From Sphingorhabdus contaminans (GTDB taxonomy: Bacteria; Pseudomonadota; Alphaproteobacteria; Sphingomonadales; Sphingomonadaceae): a stretch of 64,000 nt of DNA. The position numbers and the translations under genes are program-made. This document shows positions 9,614 through 19,290 of the stretch, piece after piece (the first letter of the stretch is position 1; every line of letters starts with the position of its first letter). The DNA is taken from assembly GCF_007280415.1 (NCBI RefSeq), contig NZ_VKKU01000001.1, positions 434,001 to 498,000 on the forward strand, written 5' to 3'. The notes under the pieces are model-generated. The model was not told the DNA's origin. It did not search any database and saw nothing but the letters and a program-made list of their open reading frames with translations.

Positions 9614-10771
9614 ATGATGGATGCCGATATATTTGATCAGTTCATTGACCAGCTCGAGCGTTATGTCCGCGAGCGCCTGATACCGGCCGAAAAGGATATT
9701 CTTGAAACGAATGTCATTCCCGACGCAATCGTCGATGAGATGCGTGAAATGGGATTGTTCGGACTGACCACGCCTGAGGAATATGGCGGGGCAGAAATGT
9801 CCATCGCGCAATATATACGCACCATTCGCACATTGAGCTACGCCGCGCCCTGTTATCGTTCGATTGTATCGATCAATATCGGAATGGTGTGTTCGGCATT
9901 AAAAAATGGCGGAACCGATGCGCAAAAGGCCGAGTGGTTGCCGCGCCTCGCTGCTGGCGAAATTGCTTCCTTCGGGTTGACAGAGCCGGGTTCGGGTTCT
10001 GATTCTGCGGCTATGCAGACCACTGCGGTCAGGTCAGGTAACGGCTGGGTTCTCAATGGCACCAAGCGCTACATTACCAATGCGCCTTCGGCGAAAGTGG
10101 CGCTAATCATGGCGCGGACCAGCAAAGAGGCATTGCCCAAAAACGCACATGTATCGGCCTTTATCGTTCCGATGGATACGCCGGGTGTATCTGTAGGAAG
10201 CTCCGATAAGAAAATGGGGCAGGCTGGCGCGCATATTGCCGACATCATTATGGACGACGTCAAGCTTCCGGCAGATGCACTGTTGGGAAGCGAGGAGGGC
10301 AGAGGATTTGCTCTTGCCATGAAAAGCCTCGACAATGGACGCCTGTCGGTGGGGGCGGCAGCAACGGGCTATGCCCGGCGGGCACTCGACAGCGCGTTGC
10401 GCTATGCCAATGAACGCAAAGCGTTCGGAGAACCAATCGCCAACTTCCAGTTGATCCAGCAAATGTTGGCCGAAAGCGAAATCGAAATTTATGCTGCCGA
10501 GTGCATGCTGGACGACGCGGCACGACGGGCCGATGCTGGGGAGAATGTCTTGCGCAAGGCTGCTGCTGCAAAGGTGTTTGCCAGCGAAATGTGCGGACGC
10601 GTTGTGGACAGGGTCGTGCAGATATATGGCGGGGCAGGATATCTTGCGGAATATGACGCTGAGAGGTTTTTCCGGGATGCGCGTATTTACCGGATATATG
10701 AAGGGACGACGCAAATCCTCCAGCTCCAGATAGCCAAGCATATGCTGCGGGAATGGGCGGCGCAGGCATGA
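9614..10771 (+). CDS. Acyl-CoA dehydrogenase (first of three)
   Basis: 385 residues with the complete acyl-CoA dehydrogenase fold. FAD/substrate motifs: SFGLTEPGSGSD and WVLNGTKRYITNA. In the C-terminal helical domain, QIYGGAGYLAEY and RIYEGTTQILQLQIA supply the FAD-binding segment and the likely catalytic glutamate (YEGT). It oxidises an acyl-CoA to the 2-enoyl-CoA and passes electrons to ETF. AAGGGA stands 5-8 bases before the tandem ATGATG start. It opens a tightly spaced six-gene operon; the next gene starts 3 bases after its stop. Chain length and branching of the substrate are unknown. Confidence 0.92.
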   Translation: MMDADIFDQFIDQLERYVRERLIPAEKDILETNVIPDAIVDEMREMGLFGLTTPEEYGGAEMSIAQYIRTIRTLSYAAPCYRSIVSINIGMVCSALKNGGTDAQKAEWLPRLAAGEIASFGLTEPGSGSDSAAMQTTAVRSGNGWVLNGTKRYITNAPSAKVALIMARTSKEALPKNAHVSAFIVPMDTPGVSVGSSDKKMGQAGAHIADIIMDDVKLPADALLGSEEGRGFALAMKSLDNGRLSVGAAATGYARRALDSALRYANERKAFGEPIANFQLIQQMLAESEIEIYAAECMLDDAARRADAGENVLRKAAAAKVFASEMCGRVVDRVVQIYGGAGYLAEYDAERFFRDARIYRIYEGTTQILQLQIAKHMLREWAAQA

Positions 10772-10774
10772 GCC

Positions 10775-11977
10775 ATGTATAATCTGCTCGGCGACTTATC
10801 GATTATCGAGGCATCCTCGTTCGTGGCATCGCCTACGGCAGGGCTCTACTGCGCACAATTCGGTGCGGAGGTCATTCGGGTCGACCAGATTGGCGGCGGC
10901 CCCGATTACAGGCGATGGCCCGTTACGAATTCAAACGACTCCCTCTATTGGGAGAATCTGAACCGAGCCAAAAAGTCGGTCGCGCTCGACCTTTCCCGGC
11001 CTGAAGGTCGCGAATTGCTGCAGGCTCTGGTGCGCGCAACGGGCCAGTTAATTACCAATTTCCCGGCTGAGGGATTTCTCGGTCATGAATTGTTGGCCAC
11101 GGGACGACCCGATCTGGTGACCGTGCGTATCATGGGATGGTCCGACGGCGCGCCTGCACTGGATTACACCGTGAACAATGCGGTGGGATATCCAATGTTG
11201 ACAGGCGAGGGGCCTGAGCCCGTCAATCATGTATTGCCGGCATGGGATTTGCTGAGCGGTGCCTATGCCGCCTTCGCCATGCTCGCGGCGATCCGGCGTC
11301 GGGAACGGACGGGAGAAGGCAGCGAAGTGCGTATTCCCTTGTCCGATCTCGCCATAGGAACGGTGGCCAATCTTGGCGGGATTGCTGAAGTTCTCTACTC
11401 CCGCGCAAACCGTCCAAGGCTGGGCAACACGGTATACGGATTGTTCGGTCGTGATTTCGTGACAAAAGATGGCGTGCGGACGATGGTGGTCGTCGTCACC
11501 CCAAGGCAGTGGTCCAACCTGCTGACCGCATTAGATTTAGAGGCTGATATCGCCGCGCTGGAAGTTGCAAGAGGGGTAAGTTTCGCCACCGATGACGGTC
11601 TGCGCTATATGCATCGCGATGCCCTCTATCCGCTTTTTGAACGCGCAATCGGCGCACGGGATCATGCCGAGCTGGCGGCCAAATTGGATGCAGCAGGCAT
11701 AGTGCATTCCGCATATAGAACCATGCTGGATGCGGCGCGTGACGACAGGCTCGTTACCAACAATCCCATTTTCAGCCAGTCTGGTTCCAATCCTTCGGGA
11801 TTCACTTATCCAGCCGCCGGGTCCATTGGCACCATCCCGCAAATGTCCCGCAGTGATGCGCGCAGTGCGCCCCGCAACGGAGAGCATAGCGAGGAAATTC
11901 TCTCAGGCAGGTTAGGCTTGCCTTCGGCCGAGATTGCCCGTCTGATCGATTCAGGAATTGTAGGAACTGCAACATGA
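10775..11977 (+). CDS. CoA-transferase family III (CaiB/BaiF type)
   Basis: 400 residues. The N-terminal motif (IIEASSFVASPTAGLYCAQF, then GAEVIRVD) and NLNRAKKSVALDLSRPEGRE are class III hallmarks. Asp158 in PAWDLLSGAYAAFA is at the expected position of the catalytic aspartate that forms the acyl-anhydride. These enzymes move CoA from an acyl-CoA donor to a free acid. In this operon it may activate the carboxylic substrate before oxidation. Its stop overlaps the thiolase start (ATGA, 4 bp), indicating translational coupling. The acid it activates cannot be named. Confidence 0.88.
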   Translation: MYNLLGDLSIIEASSFVASPTAGLYCAQFGAEVIRVDQIGGGPDYRRWPVTNSNDSLYWENLNRAKKSVALDLSRPEGRELLQALVRATGQLITNFPAEGFLGHELLATGRPDLVTVRIMGWSDGAPALDYTVNNAVGYPMLTGEGPEPVNHVLPAWDLLSGAYAAFAMLAAIRRRERTGEGSEVRIPLSDLAIGTVANLGGIAEVLYSRANRPRLGNTVYGLFGRDFVTKDGVRTMVVVVTPRQWSNLLTALDLEADIAALEVARGVSFATDDGLRYMHRDALYPLFERAIGARDHAELAAKLDAAGIVHSAYRTMLDAARDDRLVTNNPIFSQSGSNPSGFTYPAAGSIGTIPQMSRSDARSAPRNGEHSEEILSGRLGLPSAEIARLIDSGIVGTAT

Positions 11978-13185
11978 CATTACGCCGCGCCGCCATCGTA
12001 TCGCCTATCCGAACGCCCGTCGGAAAATTTGGCGGCGCGCTCGCGCCGTTGACCGCGGGGGCATTGGGTGGCCATATTTTAAAGGCGTTGATGGAGCGAA
12101 CCGCCATTGATCCTGCACGCGTCGACGACGTCGTTTTCGCGCAAGGATATGGCAGCGGAGAGGCCCCTTGTATCGGGCACTGGTCGTGGCTAGCGGCTGA
12201 CTTGCCGATCGAAGTGCCCGGATATCAGGTCGACCGACGCTGTGGCTCGGGGCTTCAGGCGATCGTCAACGCGGCCATGATGGTGCAGACAGGCGTCAGC
12301 GATGTCGTCGTTGCCGGCGGTTGTGAAAGCATGTCGAACGTCGAACATTATACCACCGACATCCGTAACGGCGTGCGGGCGGGGAACCTTACCTTGCATG
12401 ACCGGCTAACCCGCGGGCGCCTGATGAGCCAGCCGATAGAACGGTTCGGGATCATCACAGGCATGATCGAAACCGCCGACAATCTTGCGAAAGACTGGAA
12501 CATCGGTCGAGAAGCCTGCGATGCCTACGCCGTCCGGTCACATCAGCGGGCGGCTGCAGCATGGGCGAAGGGACTTTTTGCCGATGAACTGGTCCCTGTC
12601 AGCGTTCCGCAAAAAAGGGGCGATCCTATCCTGTTTGACCGGGACGAAGGCTATCGCGCCGACGCCACAGTTGACACAATGTCCAAACTTCGCCCGCTTG
12701 AAGGCGGTGTTGTGACCGCAGGCAATGCCAGCCAGCAGAATGATGCCGCGGCTGCCTGCCTTATCGTTGCGGAAGACAAGCTGGAAGAATTGGGTCTCGA
12801 ACCTATTGCATGGTTCCATAGCTGGGCTGCTGCCGGATGCGATCCGAGCCGCATGGGTTACGGTCCGGTGCCTGCAACGGAGCGTTTGTTTGCACGTAAT
12901 AGACTATCATGGTCCGATATCGGCCTGATCGAACTGAATGAAGCTTTCGCGCCGCAGGTGCTGGCCTGCCTTAAAGGTTGGGGCTGGAGCGATGATGACA
13001 GTCGGCATGAAATTCTGAATGTTAACGGATCCGGCATTTCACTGGGCCATCCTATAGGCGCAACCGGTGGACGCATCCTCGCCAACCTGACCCGCGAAAT
13101 GCAACGCCGCGATGTGCGATATGGACTTGAAACCATGTGCATCGGCGGTGGGCAGGGCATAGCGGCGGTATTCGAACGCGCATGA
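11974..13185 (+). CDS. Acetyl-CoA acyltransferase (thiolase)
   Basis: 403 residues. All thiolase signatures are present: nucleophilic Cys in DRRCGSGLQAI, VVAGGCESMSN, ELNEAFAPQVLACL, the His motif NVNGSGISLGHPIGATGGR, and the C-terminal Cys in CIGGGQGIAAVFE. It should perform the final thiolytic cleavage of a 3-ketoacyl-CoA made by the other operon enzymes; a biosynthetic condensing role is less likely beside three acyl-CoA dehydrogenases. Overlaps the preceding gene by 4 bp and is followed by a 49-bp gap. Confidence 0.93.
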   Translation: MTLRRAAIVSPIRTPVGKFGGALAPLTAGALGGHILKALMERTAIDPARVDDVVFAQGYGSGEAPCIGHWSWLAADLPIEVPGYQVDRRCGSGLQAIVNAAMMVQTGVSDVVVAGGCESMSNVEHYTTDIRNGVRAGNLTLHDRLTRGRLMSQPIERFGIITGMIETADNLAKDWNIGREACDAYAVRSHQRAAAAWAKGLFADELVPVSVPQKRGDPILFDRDEGYRADATVDTMSKLRPLEGGVVTAGNASQQNDAAAACLIVAEDKLEELGLEPIAWFHSWAAAGCDPSRMGYGPVPATERLFARNRLSWSDIGLIELNEAFAPQVLACLKGWGWSDDDSRHEILNVNGSGISLGHPIGATGGRILANLTREMQRRDVRYGLETMCIGGGQGIAAVFERA

Positions 13186-13234
13186 ACTTGCGGATCAACT
13201 TCGAAAACCCACTTCAGAGTCAGGCACGGTACTG

Positions 13235-14092
13235 ATGGGCCAGTGGGATGCATGGATCGGAAGGATGGAACATCGTCAGGATCATGTGGATCCCGCGCTC
13301 GTTCGGCGTTGGCTGGCGATGCTGGATCGGGACGGATTGCCTGATGACCGGGTGCCGCAAGGGCTTCACTGGTGCTTGTGCACGCCTGAAACAGCAACCG
13401 CCGGGTTAGGTCCCGATGGTCACCCGTTGCGCGATTCCAGCCCGGACAGTTTTCTGCCGCCGGTTCCGTTGCCACGCCGGATGTGGGCGTCGAGCAAGCT
13501 GGAGTTTCTGGCGCCCCTTGCTGCCGGTGAAATCGTCGGGCGCCGTTCGGCGGTCCTTTCAATTTCCGAAAAATCGGGGGGATCGGGACATCTCGTCTTT
13601 GTCGATATCGAACATCTGACTGAAGGCGCCAAAGGGCCTGCGATCCGCGAAGTGCAGACCATAGTCTACCGCGAAGCTGCTTCGTCCGATGCGCCGCGTA
13701 CGCCACCCCCACCGTGCGATACTGTTTTTGATGTTTCGGACTGGACTACCCACCGCACTATTTTGCCGAGCGAGCCGATGCTGTTCCGCTATTCGGCGCT
13801 GACCTTCAACAGCCACCGGATACACTATGATCTTCCCTACGCCCGTGATGTGGAGCGGTATCGCGGGCTGGTCGTCCATGGCCCTTTGACAGCGACATTG
13901 TTGCTCGATCTGGCATCGCAGGAATGGGGCGATAACGCGCTTTCCAGTTTCACCTTTCGCGGATTGACGCCTGCTATTGGGGGCGAGTTGTTGCACCTTG
14001 TGATGCGGGCAGATGGAGAGAATGTGGAATTTGGAGCCTTTGCCGATGACGGCAGGGCAGTTATGGCCGCCACCGCCATCAGGAAAATATGA
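13235..14092 (+). CDS. FAS1-like/MaoC-type dehydratase, similar to mesaconyl-C4-CoA hydratase
   Basis: 285 residues with two hot-dog halves. The N-terminal half matches the FAS1-like dehydratase domain (PLPRRMWASSKLEFLAPLAAGE, then SAVLSISEKSGGSG). The C-terminal half carries the hydratase-2-like core FRYSALTFNSHRIHYDLPYA with LVVHGPLTATLLLDL. Such proteins hydrate or dehydrate enoyl-CoA esters. In an operon with no crotonase-type enoyl-CoA hydratase, it probably supplies the hydration step. Its stop is one base before the next ATG. The exact substrate is unknown. Confidence 0.82.
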   Translation: MGQWDAWIGRMEHRQDHVDPALVRRWLAMLDRDGLPDDRVPQGLHWCLCTPETATAGLGPDGHPLRDSSPDSFLPPVPLPRRMWASSKLEFLAPLAAGEIVGRRSAVLSISEKSGGSGHLVFVDIEHLTEGAKGPAIREVQTIVYREAASSDAPRTPPPPCDTVFDVSDWTTHRTILPSEPMLFRYSALTFNSHRIHYDLPYARDVERYRGLVVHGPLTATLLLDLASQEWGDNALSSFTFRGLTPAIGGELLHLVMRADGENVEFGAFADDGRAVMAATAIRKI

Positions 14093-14093
14093 G

Positions 14094-15251
14094 ATGACCG
14101 AAAGTACAGATATAAGCGAGATTCGCCGGGCCGTGCAGGCATTGTGCGCGGAATTTCCCGGAAGTTATTGGCAAGATAAGGATCGTGATCGCGCCTATCC
14201 GGGCGAGTTTGTCGACGCGCTGACACGCTCGGGATTTCTCGCTGCGCTTATCCCCGAAGAGTTTGGCGGTTCAGGGCTTTCGCTGGATGCAGCGGCGGTC
14301 ATCATGGAGGAAATCCAGGCAGCAGGATGTAATGGCGCATCTGCGCATGCGCAGATGTATATCATGAACACCCTGCTGAAATATGGAAGCGACGCGCAAA
14401 AACGCGAATATCTACCGGGTATAGCTAACGGCACATTACGCCTTCAGGCCTTTGGCGTTTCGGAACCGACCAGCGGAACGGACACACTTAGCCTTCGAAC
14501 GTTCGCGTTCCGCGATGGCGACAGTTATGTAGTCAACGGACAGAAGATTTGGACAAGCAGGGCCGAACATTCCGACCTCATGCTCCTTCTTGCCCGCACC
14601 ACATCGAAAGAGGATGCGGCAAGCAAAACCGAAGGTCTGTCCATCTTCCTTGTCGACATGCGCGAGGTTGTAGGGAAGGGGATGACGATCAAGCCGATCC
14701 GCACGATGATGAACCATTCCACGACGGAAGTTTTCTTCGATGATATGCGGATCCCGGCAACCGCGCTGATAGGTGAAGAGGGAAAAGGGTTTCGCTACAT
14801 TCTTTCAGGAATGAATGCGGAGCGCATCCTGATCGCAGCCGAATGTATTGGCGACGCCAAATGGTTCATCAAAAAGGCGACCGAATATGCCAAAGACCGT
14901 CAGGTGTTCGGACGTGCCATTGGCCAGAACCAGGGCGTGCAATTTCCGATAGCACGCTGTTACGCGCAAATGTGTGCGGCCGAGTTGATGGTCCATCATG
15001 CGGCCAGAACCTATGACGAGGGTGGTAATCCGGGTGCCGAAGCCAATATGGCAAAAATGCTGGCGTCGGAGGCAAGCTGGGCCGCGGCTGATATGTGCGT
15101 GCAGACTTTTGGTGGTTTCGGCTTTGCCGAAGAATATGATGTGGAGCGCAAATTTCGCGAGGCACGCCTCTATACGGTTGCACCCATCAGCACGAACCTC
15201 ATCCTCAGCTATCTCGCCGAACATGTATTGGGTCTGCCCCGTAGCTATTAA
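14094..15251 (+). CDS. Acyl-CoA dehydrogenase (second of three)
   Basis: 385 residues from the ATG at 14094, one base after the previous stop; an in-frame start upstream at 14013 would lie deep inside the previous gene and is not preferred. Motifs: FGVSEPTSGTDT, YVVNGQKIWTSRA, QTFGGFGFAEEYDVERKFREARLY. The end (VAPISTNLILSYLAEHVLG) replaces the YEGT glutamate motif of the first paralogue with APIST, so the catalytic base may lie elsewhere or the substrate class differs. The paralogues therefore probably act on different acyl-CoAs of one pathway. Confidence 0.9.
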   Translation: MTESTDISEIRRAVQALCAEFPGSYWQDKDRDRAYPGEFVDALTRSGFLAALIPEEFGGSGLSLDAAAVIMEEIQAAGCNGASAHAQMYIMNTLLKYGSDAQKREYLPGIANGTLRLQAFGVSEPTSGTDTLSLRTFAFRDGDSYVVNGQKIWTSRAEHSDLMLLLARTTSKEDAASKTEGLSIFLVDMREVVGKGMTIKPIRTMMNHSTTEVFFDDMRIPATALIGEEGKGFRYILSGMNAERILIAAECIGDAKWFIKKATEYAKDRQVFGRAIGQNQGVQFPIARCYAQMCAAELMVHHAARTYDEGGNPGAEANMAKMLASEASWAAADMCVQTFGGFGFAEEYDVERKFREARLYTVAPISTNLILSYLAEHVLGLPRSY

Positions 15252-15269
15252 ACAAAGGATCATGCGGAC

Positions 15270-16436
15270 ATGAATTTCGAATTAGCCGAAGAGCACCGGA
15301 TGCTGAAAGATCTGGTCCGCAAATTTGTGGATTCGCAACTGGTTCCGTTGGAAAGCGATGTCGTTGCCCGCGAAAGCTCTGGCAAAGGTAGTTATCTGAC
15401 AAAGGATGAGCAGGCCAAGGTAGATGCGGTGTCTCGCGATCTGGGACTCTGGGGTCTCGATGCGCCGGAAGAAGTCGGGGGCATGAACCTGCCCATGGTT
15501 GCCATGGTCGGCGTGGGCGAAGAATTGGGACGTACGGCGACGCCTTATACCCTGCCGCCCGATTCCCCGAATTTGCGCATGATGATGGCCGCCGCGGATG
15601 AAAGGCAGCGCGAACACTATCTGGCGCCCTATGTGCGTGGTGAAACTATTTCGGCGATTGGCATATCGGAACCGGGTGCCGGCGCCGATCCGCAATTGAT
15701 GAAAACGACTGCGGTGCAGGATGGCGACGACTGGGTGATCAACGGCCGTAAAATATGGATCACCAAAGCCGACGAAGCGGATTTCACCATATTGATGGCT
15801 GTGACCGACAAGCAACCCAATGGCCGGAACGGCATGTCGGCATTTCTGGTGGACCGCGACACGCCGGGCTTCAATGTCTTGCGTAAAATTCCGATGATCG
15901 ACGGAACGGCGACCTATGAAATTGCACTGGATGACTGCCGTGTCCCAGGCTGGAAACTTTTGGGCAAAAGGGGGCAGGGATTTCTTCCCATGCAAATCCG
16001 CCTTGGCACACGGCGTATCGAAATGGCGTCATGGTCCATCGGCATGGCGCAGCGGGCACTGGACATGATGGTCGAATACGCACCGCAGCGCGTGACATTT
16101 GGCAAACCGCTATCGTCAAGGCAGACCGTCCAGAACTGGGTATCGGACGCGGCGACGAAGATCCACGCAATGCGCCTCATGACTTATGACTGCGCCTGGA
16201 AAATCGACGAAGGACGCGACACCCGGCTCGAAATTTCGATGATCAAATCCTTTTGCACCGAATCCGCTTATGAAATTGTGGACCACGCGATGCAGATGTT
16301 TGGTGGCATGGGAATGACCCGCGAATTGCCGCTCTACCTGATGTCAAACAAACTGCGCACCATGCGGATCTACGACGGCCCCAGCGAAATCCACAATTGG
16401 GTCGTGGCACGGGATTTGTTGGCAACACGGGAATGA
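15270..16436 (+). CDS. Acyl-CoA dehydrogenase (third of three)
   Basis: 388 residues. FAD/substrate segments: AIGISEPGAGADPQLMKT and WVINGRKIWITKADEAD. The C-terminal domain has MQMFGGMGMTRELPLY and ends RIYDGPSEIHNWVVARDLL, where YDGPSE replaces the YEGT found in the first enzyme; it resembles longer-chain or branched-substrate members with a glutamate elsewhere. AAAGGA precedes the start. It is the last gene of the operon; the next gene is convergent, 28 bp away. Confidence 0.9.
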   Translation: MNFELAEEHRMLKDLVRKFVDSQLVPLESDVVARESSGKGSYLTKDEQAKVDAVSRDLGLWGLDAPEEVGGMNLPMVAMVGVGEELGRTATPYTLPPDSPNLRMMMAAADERQREHYLAPYVRGETISAIGISEPGAGADPQLMKTTAVQDGDDWVINGRKIWITKADEADFTILMAVTDKQPNGRNGMSAFLVDRDTPGFNVLRKIPMIDGTATYEIALDDCRVPGWKLLGKRGQGFLPMQIRLGTRRIEMASWSIGMAQRALDMMVEYAPQRVTFGKPLSSRQTVQNWVSDAATKIHAMRLMTYDCAWKIDEGRDTRLEISMIKSFCTESAYEIVDHAMQMFGGMGMTRELPLYLMSNKLRTMRIYDGPSEIHNWVVARDLLATRE

Positions 16437-16464
16437 GGTCTTTGTGCGATAAAGGGAGAGGGGC

Positions 16465-17736
16465 TTAGGATTTGGGTGCCTCGATAATGTCATTCGTGGA
16501 TTGAACTTCGTTCCTTTGCTGTCTCGACACTGCCAAACCTAATCCGAACGCCGAAAGCGCGCTCATCATCAATATACCCGAGGCGACTCCGTCGAGCTGC
16601 CACATGGTGATCAGAAAATGCATCGTAGAAATCACGAGAATGAGGGGAACTGCCCGTAACAGAAATGGTGTGATCGCTTTGTGCCGGGCAACCAGCAACG
16701 ATTCCCAATTAGCCGCCAATAGTTCAAGCGCGCCGGCAAAGGCCAGAATCACCATGGCCGTGTGCACGAACACAAACTCGGGTCCGGCAAGAGCACGGAT
16801 CGCCCATTCACCGCCCCAATAAGCAACTGGTATGGCGATCGCACCCGTCATCAGACAAAGGAGCGTGATTTTGTTCGATAGGACAATAGCAGCATCTTTT
16901 GTGCGTACGAATTCGGGATAAATGGCGCGCGATAGCGCTTCACCCAGTTGCACCAGAGCTTGCCCCAATTGCGAAGCAACCCGGTATCCACCAGCCAAGG
17001 CTGCGCCACCCAAAGCACCGACGAGCAGGATCATGCACTGCTTTGAAATGACAGCCAGCGTGCGAGACAGGCTAGTGCCAAGAATGAACTGCCAAACGTC
17101 GGGGTGTTGTTCCGGCAAGTGTTTTAAGCTGATGTCTTGCAGTCCAATGGTCACGTAACGGGCGGAATATTTCCAGAAAGCCGCTGCACAAGCTAGTTCG
17201 GCAACTCCCCATGCGATCACAAAGCCGATTACATTCGGTGCAAAAACGGTAGCAAGTACCGCGCCAATAGCTCGAGTCACAGGCAATACCGCGTCTGCCT
17301 TGGCTGCAAGATCATAGCGCTCATAAAGCCGCAAGACACCTGTGGGCGTGGACCTAATAGACATTATTGTAACGGCACATAGGCCGAAGGTTGGCCAGAA
17401 AAGCGTATCGGGCAAGGGCAACCAGTAACCCGCCAGAGCGGCCAGACCCCAAGACAGAATGACGCCGACAAGAATGCTTGAGAGATCAAGTGCAAGTGCA
17501 AATCCAGTGGCGGTTCGCGCCGCAGCCGATTCAACTCCCCATCGAACGACTGCTTGCCAGCCGTTGAAGCTTACAAAACCGGCCAAAGCCTGTGCCAGTA
17601 CAACGATGAGAGTAAAGTAGCCGAAGTTTTCGAGGCCCAATGTCCTCGTCGTCAATGCAAGATAGACGAGACTGAGCAAAGCATTAATGCCACGGCTTGC
17701 AAGCAGCCATCCTAGGTTTCGGAATATTGTTTCCAC
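16465..17736 (-). CDS. Polysaccharide-type flippase (MOP superfamily)
   Basis: 423 residues with about twelve hydrophobic helices. The N-terminus LGWLLASRGINALLSLVYLALTTRTLG matches Wzx/PST flippases (typical TR.LG.E.fG motif). These proteins move lipid-linked glycans or similar polar lipids across the inner membrane. It lies 10 bp downstream of the PLP-enzyme gene on the same strand and is probably co-transcribed with it. No glycosyltransferase or polymerase is adjacent, unusual for a Wzx, so the cargo may not be a conventional O-antigen or capsule unit. Confidence 0.8.
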   Translation of the reverse strand: METIFRNLGWLLASRGINALLSLVYLALTTRTLGLENFGYFTLIVVLAQALAGFVSFNGWQAVVRWGVESAAARTATGFALALDLSSILVGVILSWGLAALAGYWLPLPDTLFWPTFGLCAVTIMSIRSTPTGVLRLYERYDLAAKADAVLPVTRAIGAVLATVFAPNVIGFVIAWGVAELACAAAFWKYSARYVTIGLQDISLKHLPEQHPDVWQFILGTSLSRTLAVISKQCMILLVGALGGAALAGGYRVASQLGQALVQLGEALSRAIYPEFVRTKDAAIVLSNKITLLCLMTGAIAIPVAYWGGEWAIRALAGPEFVFVHTAMVILAFAGALELLAANWESLLVARHKAITPFLLRAVPLILVISTMHFLITMWQLDGVASGILMMSALSAFGLGLAVSRQQRNEVQSTNDIIEAPKS

Positions 17737-17746
17737 GCAATAATAT

Positions 17747-19177
17747 TCAGGCGACCCCGGGTCGGGCTGCTGCCTCCAGAACGTCTGCTATACGCGCCAT
17801 ATCATTTTCCAACCTTTGGTCCAGTTTTTCAGATGACAGGTCCGAAAGTTCGACGATTAAAGGCATTGATAAGCTAATTCTTAAGGTGCCCGCCCACTCG
17901 CCACTTGGAAACTTCCGACATTTGACTGGCTGACCAAGTCGTAGTCCGCGTGCAGAAAGAACGCGGCACCATCGTTGTGCGGTCGCAAAATCGGGTTGGC
18001 CGTGACACCGGGAAAGGTCAAGTGTCGCCAGTGTAGACTGGTGCAGAGCGGGGCCATCCAGAGCGGGCAAGACAAGATCTGCATCAAGCCTGCTTAACAA
18101 TTTGTGTACCGCGTTGCCGAATGCATTGATCACTCTGTTGCGGTCTTCATGGGGCAAGAGTCGGTATCTTTCCATTTCGAATAGCGCAGCTTCGACACGC
18201 AAAATCAGCCCCGGATTTGTCCCACCGGGCAAATGTTCTGCGCATTGCCAGGCAACTGGCCATTCTGCCCGGCGGAACAATTTGGATAGACCTTTAGCCA
18301 GATTGCGGTGCGGCGCTTCGCGGGATGGGACAAGAAGAAAGCCCGAGAAAGGAGGGCCTCCGACAAATTTGGATCCCGACAACATGACCATAGCGCCCCT
18401 GTCAAGATAGGCTCGGACCGCCCCCGGTTCCAGGCGGCATTGGCAGGCATCAACAACTATTGAAATAGAGTTTCCGAAACAGGCGTGTAATTGGTCGAGA
18501 TCGTCGAGATCGGGCAGGATCAAGCCAGTTTTAGATCCGTGCACGGTATGCACAAGCAGATGGCGCCCACTACTGATTTGTTGCTCACCAATCGCCTTTA
18601 GGTGCGCTGTAATGGTGGCGCTGTCAAAGGGTTGGCCGTGTTCATCGCGGATAGGTAGATTGATGAGATCGGTGTCTTCGAAGCCTTTGACATAGGAACC
18701 CTTCTGTACAAAAGATTCCAAAGCGGTCTCGTTGGCAAAAAATTGTCCGGCGGCAGCAAAAACACAGCCGCTTCCTACTTCGTCCTGTCCGAGCAAGATG
18801 TTGGCGACCCGCTTGCCAGACAATGCATTTGCCAGTGCGAGTGCAACAAATTCAAGGTCGGTGCCGGACGGCGCGAAAATGACATCGACATCATTTTCCA
18901 GACCCCATACATCGCGTAACCTGCGTCGCTGAGCCTCCAATGTCTGAGTGTAGAACGCAGGGTCCGAAAGAGCGCCCGCCGGCGCCCGCGAAACAAATTT
19001 TTCCAGATGGCCGAAAGCCGAAAGAGAGATGTCGTTCGCTGTAGATGAAGCATAACCCAGAGTGGCGCGGGGGTAGGGTGATGCGCCATAGCGATTAGTG
19101 TTTTGTCCGGTCGGCACCAATATGCGGCTGTCGCCACCGGAAGTCAGCATCAACGATAGAAATGGTTCGTTGTTCAT
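17747..19177 (-). CDS. Fold-type I PLP-dependent enzyme of unknown reaction
   Basis: 476 residues. PLP-site elements are visible: a phosphate-loop-like APSGTDLE (about 102-109), the pyridine-N aspartate in VVDACQCR (Asp243) and the Schiff-base lysine in MLSGSKFVGGPPFSG (Lys270). The layout is that of class V aminotransferase relatives. The N-terminal segment (TSGGDSRI.....NRYG.SPYPR, then ASSTAND) is distinctive and I do not tie it to a characterised enzyme. It is divergent from an ATP-grasp ligase and nucleotidyltransferase and precedes a flippase. It could supply or process an amino group on a precursor that the cluster activates and exports; that role is inference. Confidence 0.75.
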   Translation of the reverse strand: MNNEPFLSLMLTSGGDSRILVPTGQNTNRYGASPYPRATLGYASSTANDISLSAFGHLEKFVSRAPAGALSDPAFYTQTLEAQRRRLRDVWGLENDVDVIFAPSGTDLEFVALALANALSGKRVANILLGQDEVGSGCVFAAAGQFFANETALESFVQKGSYVKGFEDTDLINLPIRDEHGQPFDSATITAHLKAIGEQQISSGRHLLVHTVHGSKTGLILPDLDDLDQLHACFGNSISIVVDACQCRLEPGAVRAYLDRGAMVMLSGSKFVGGPPFSGFLLVPSREAPHRNLAKGLSKLFRRAEWPVAWQCAEHLPGGTNPGLILRVEAALFEMERYRLLPHEDRNRVINAFGNAVHKLLSRLDADLVLPALDGPALHQSTLATLDLSRCHGQPDFATAQRWCRVLSARGLRLGQPVKCRKFPSGEWAGTLRISLSMPLIVELSDLSSEKLDQRLENDMARIADVLEAAARPGVA

Positions 19178-19290
19178 TGGACAATTCCATTGTGGATTTG
19201 CGCCAAACTAACAGTCAAATGCGACCGGCATGTTACAAGCATGCGTTCTATTCACGGTAGTGTCATATTGCTGGGCGATAATATGTCATC

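Noticed and set aside
16465-17736. Flippase as part of an O-antigen or capsule locus
   Set aside because: No glycosyltransferase, polymerase or sugar-nucleotide synthesis genes are adjacent; only the four-gene cluster described is supported.
19200-19290. TGTCAT elements (about 19260 and 19284) upstream of the ATP-grasp gene, considered as a Pho box
   Set aside because: The two elements are 23 bp apart rather than in 11-bp phase, and the unit between them does not match the core, so I do not extend the phosphate regulon to this cluster.
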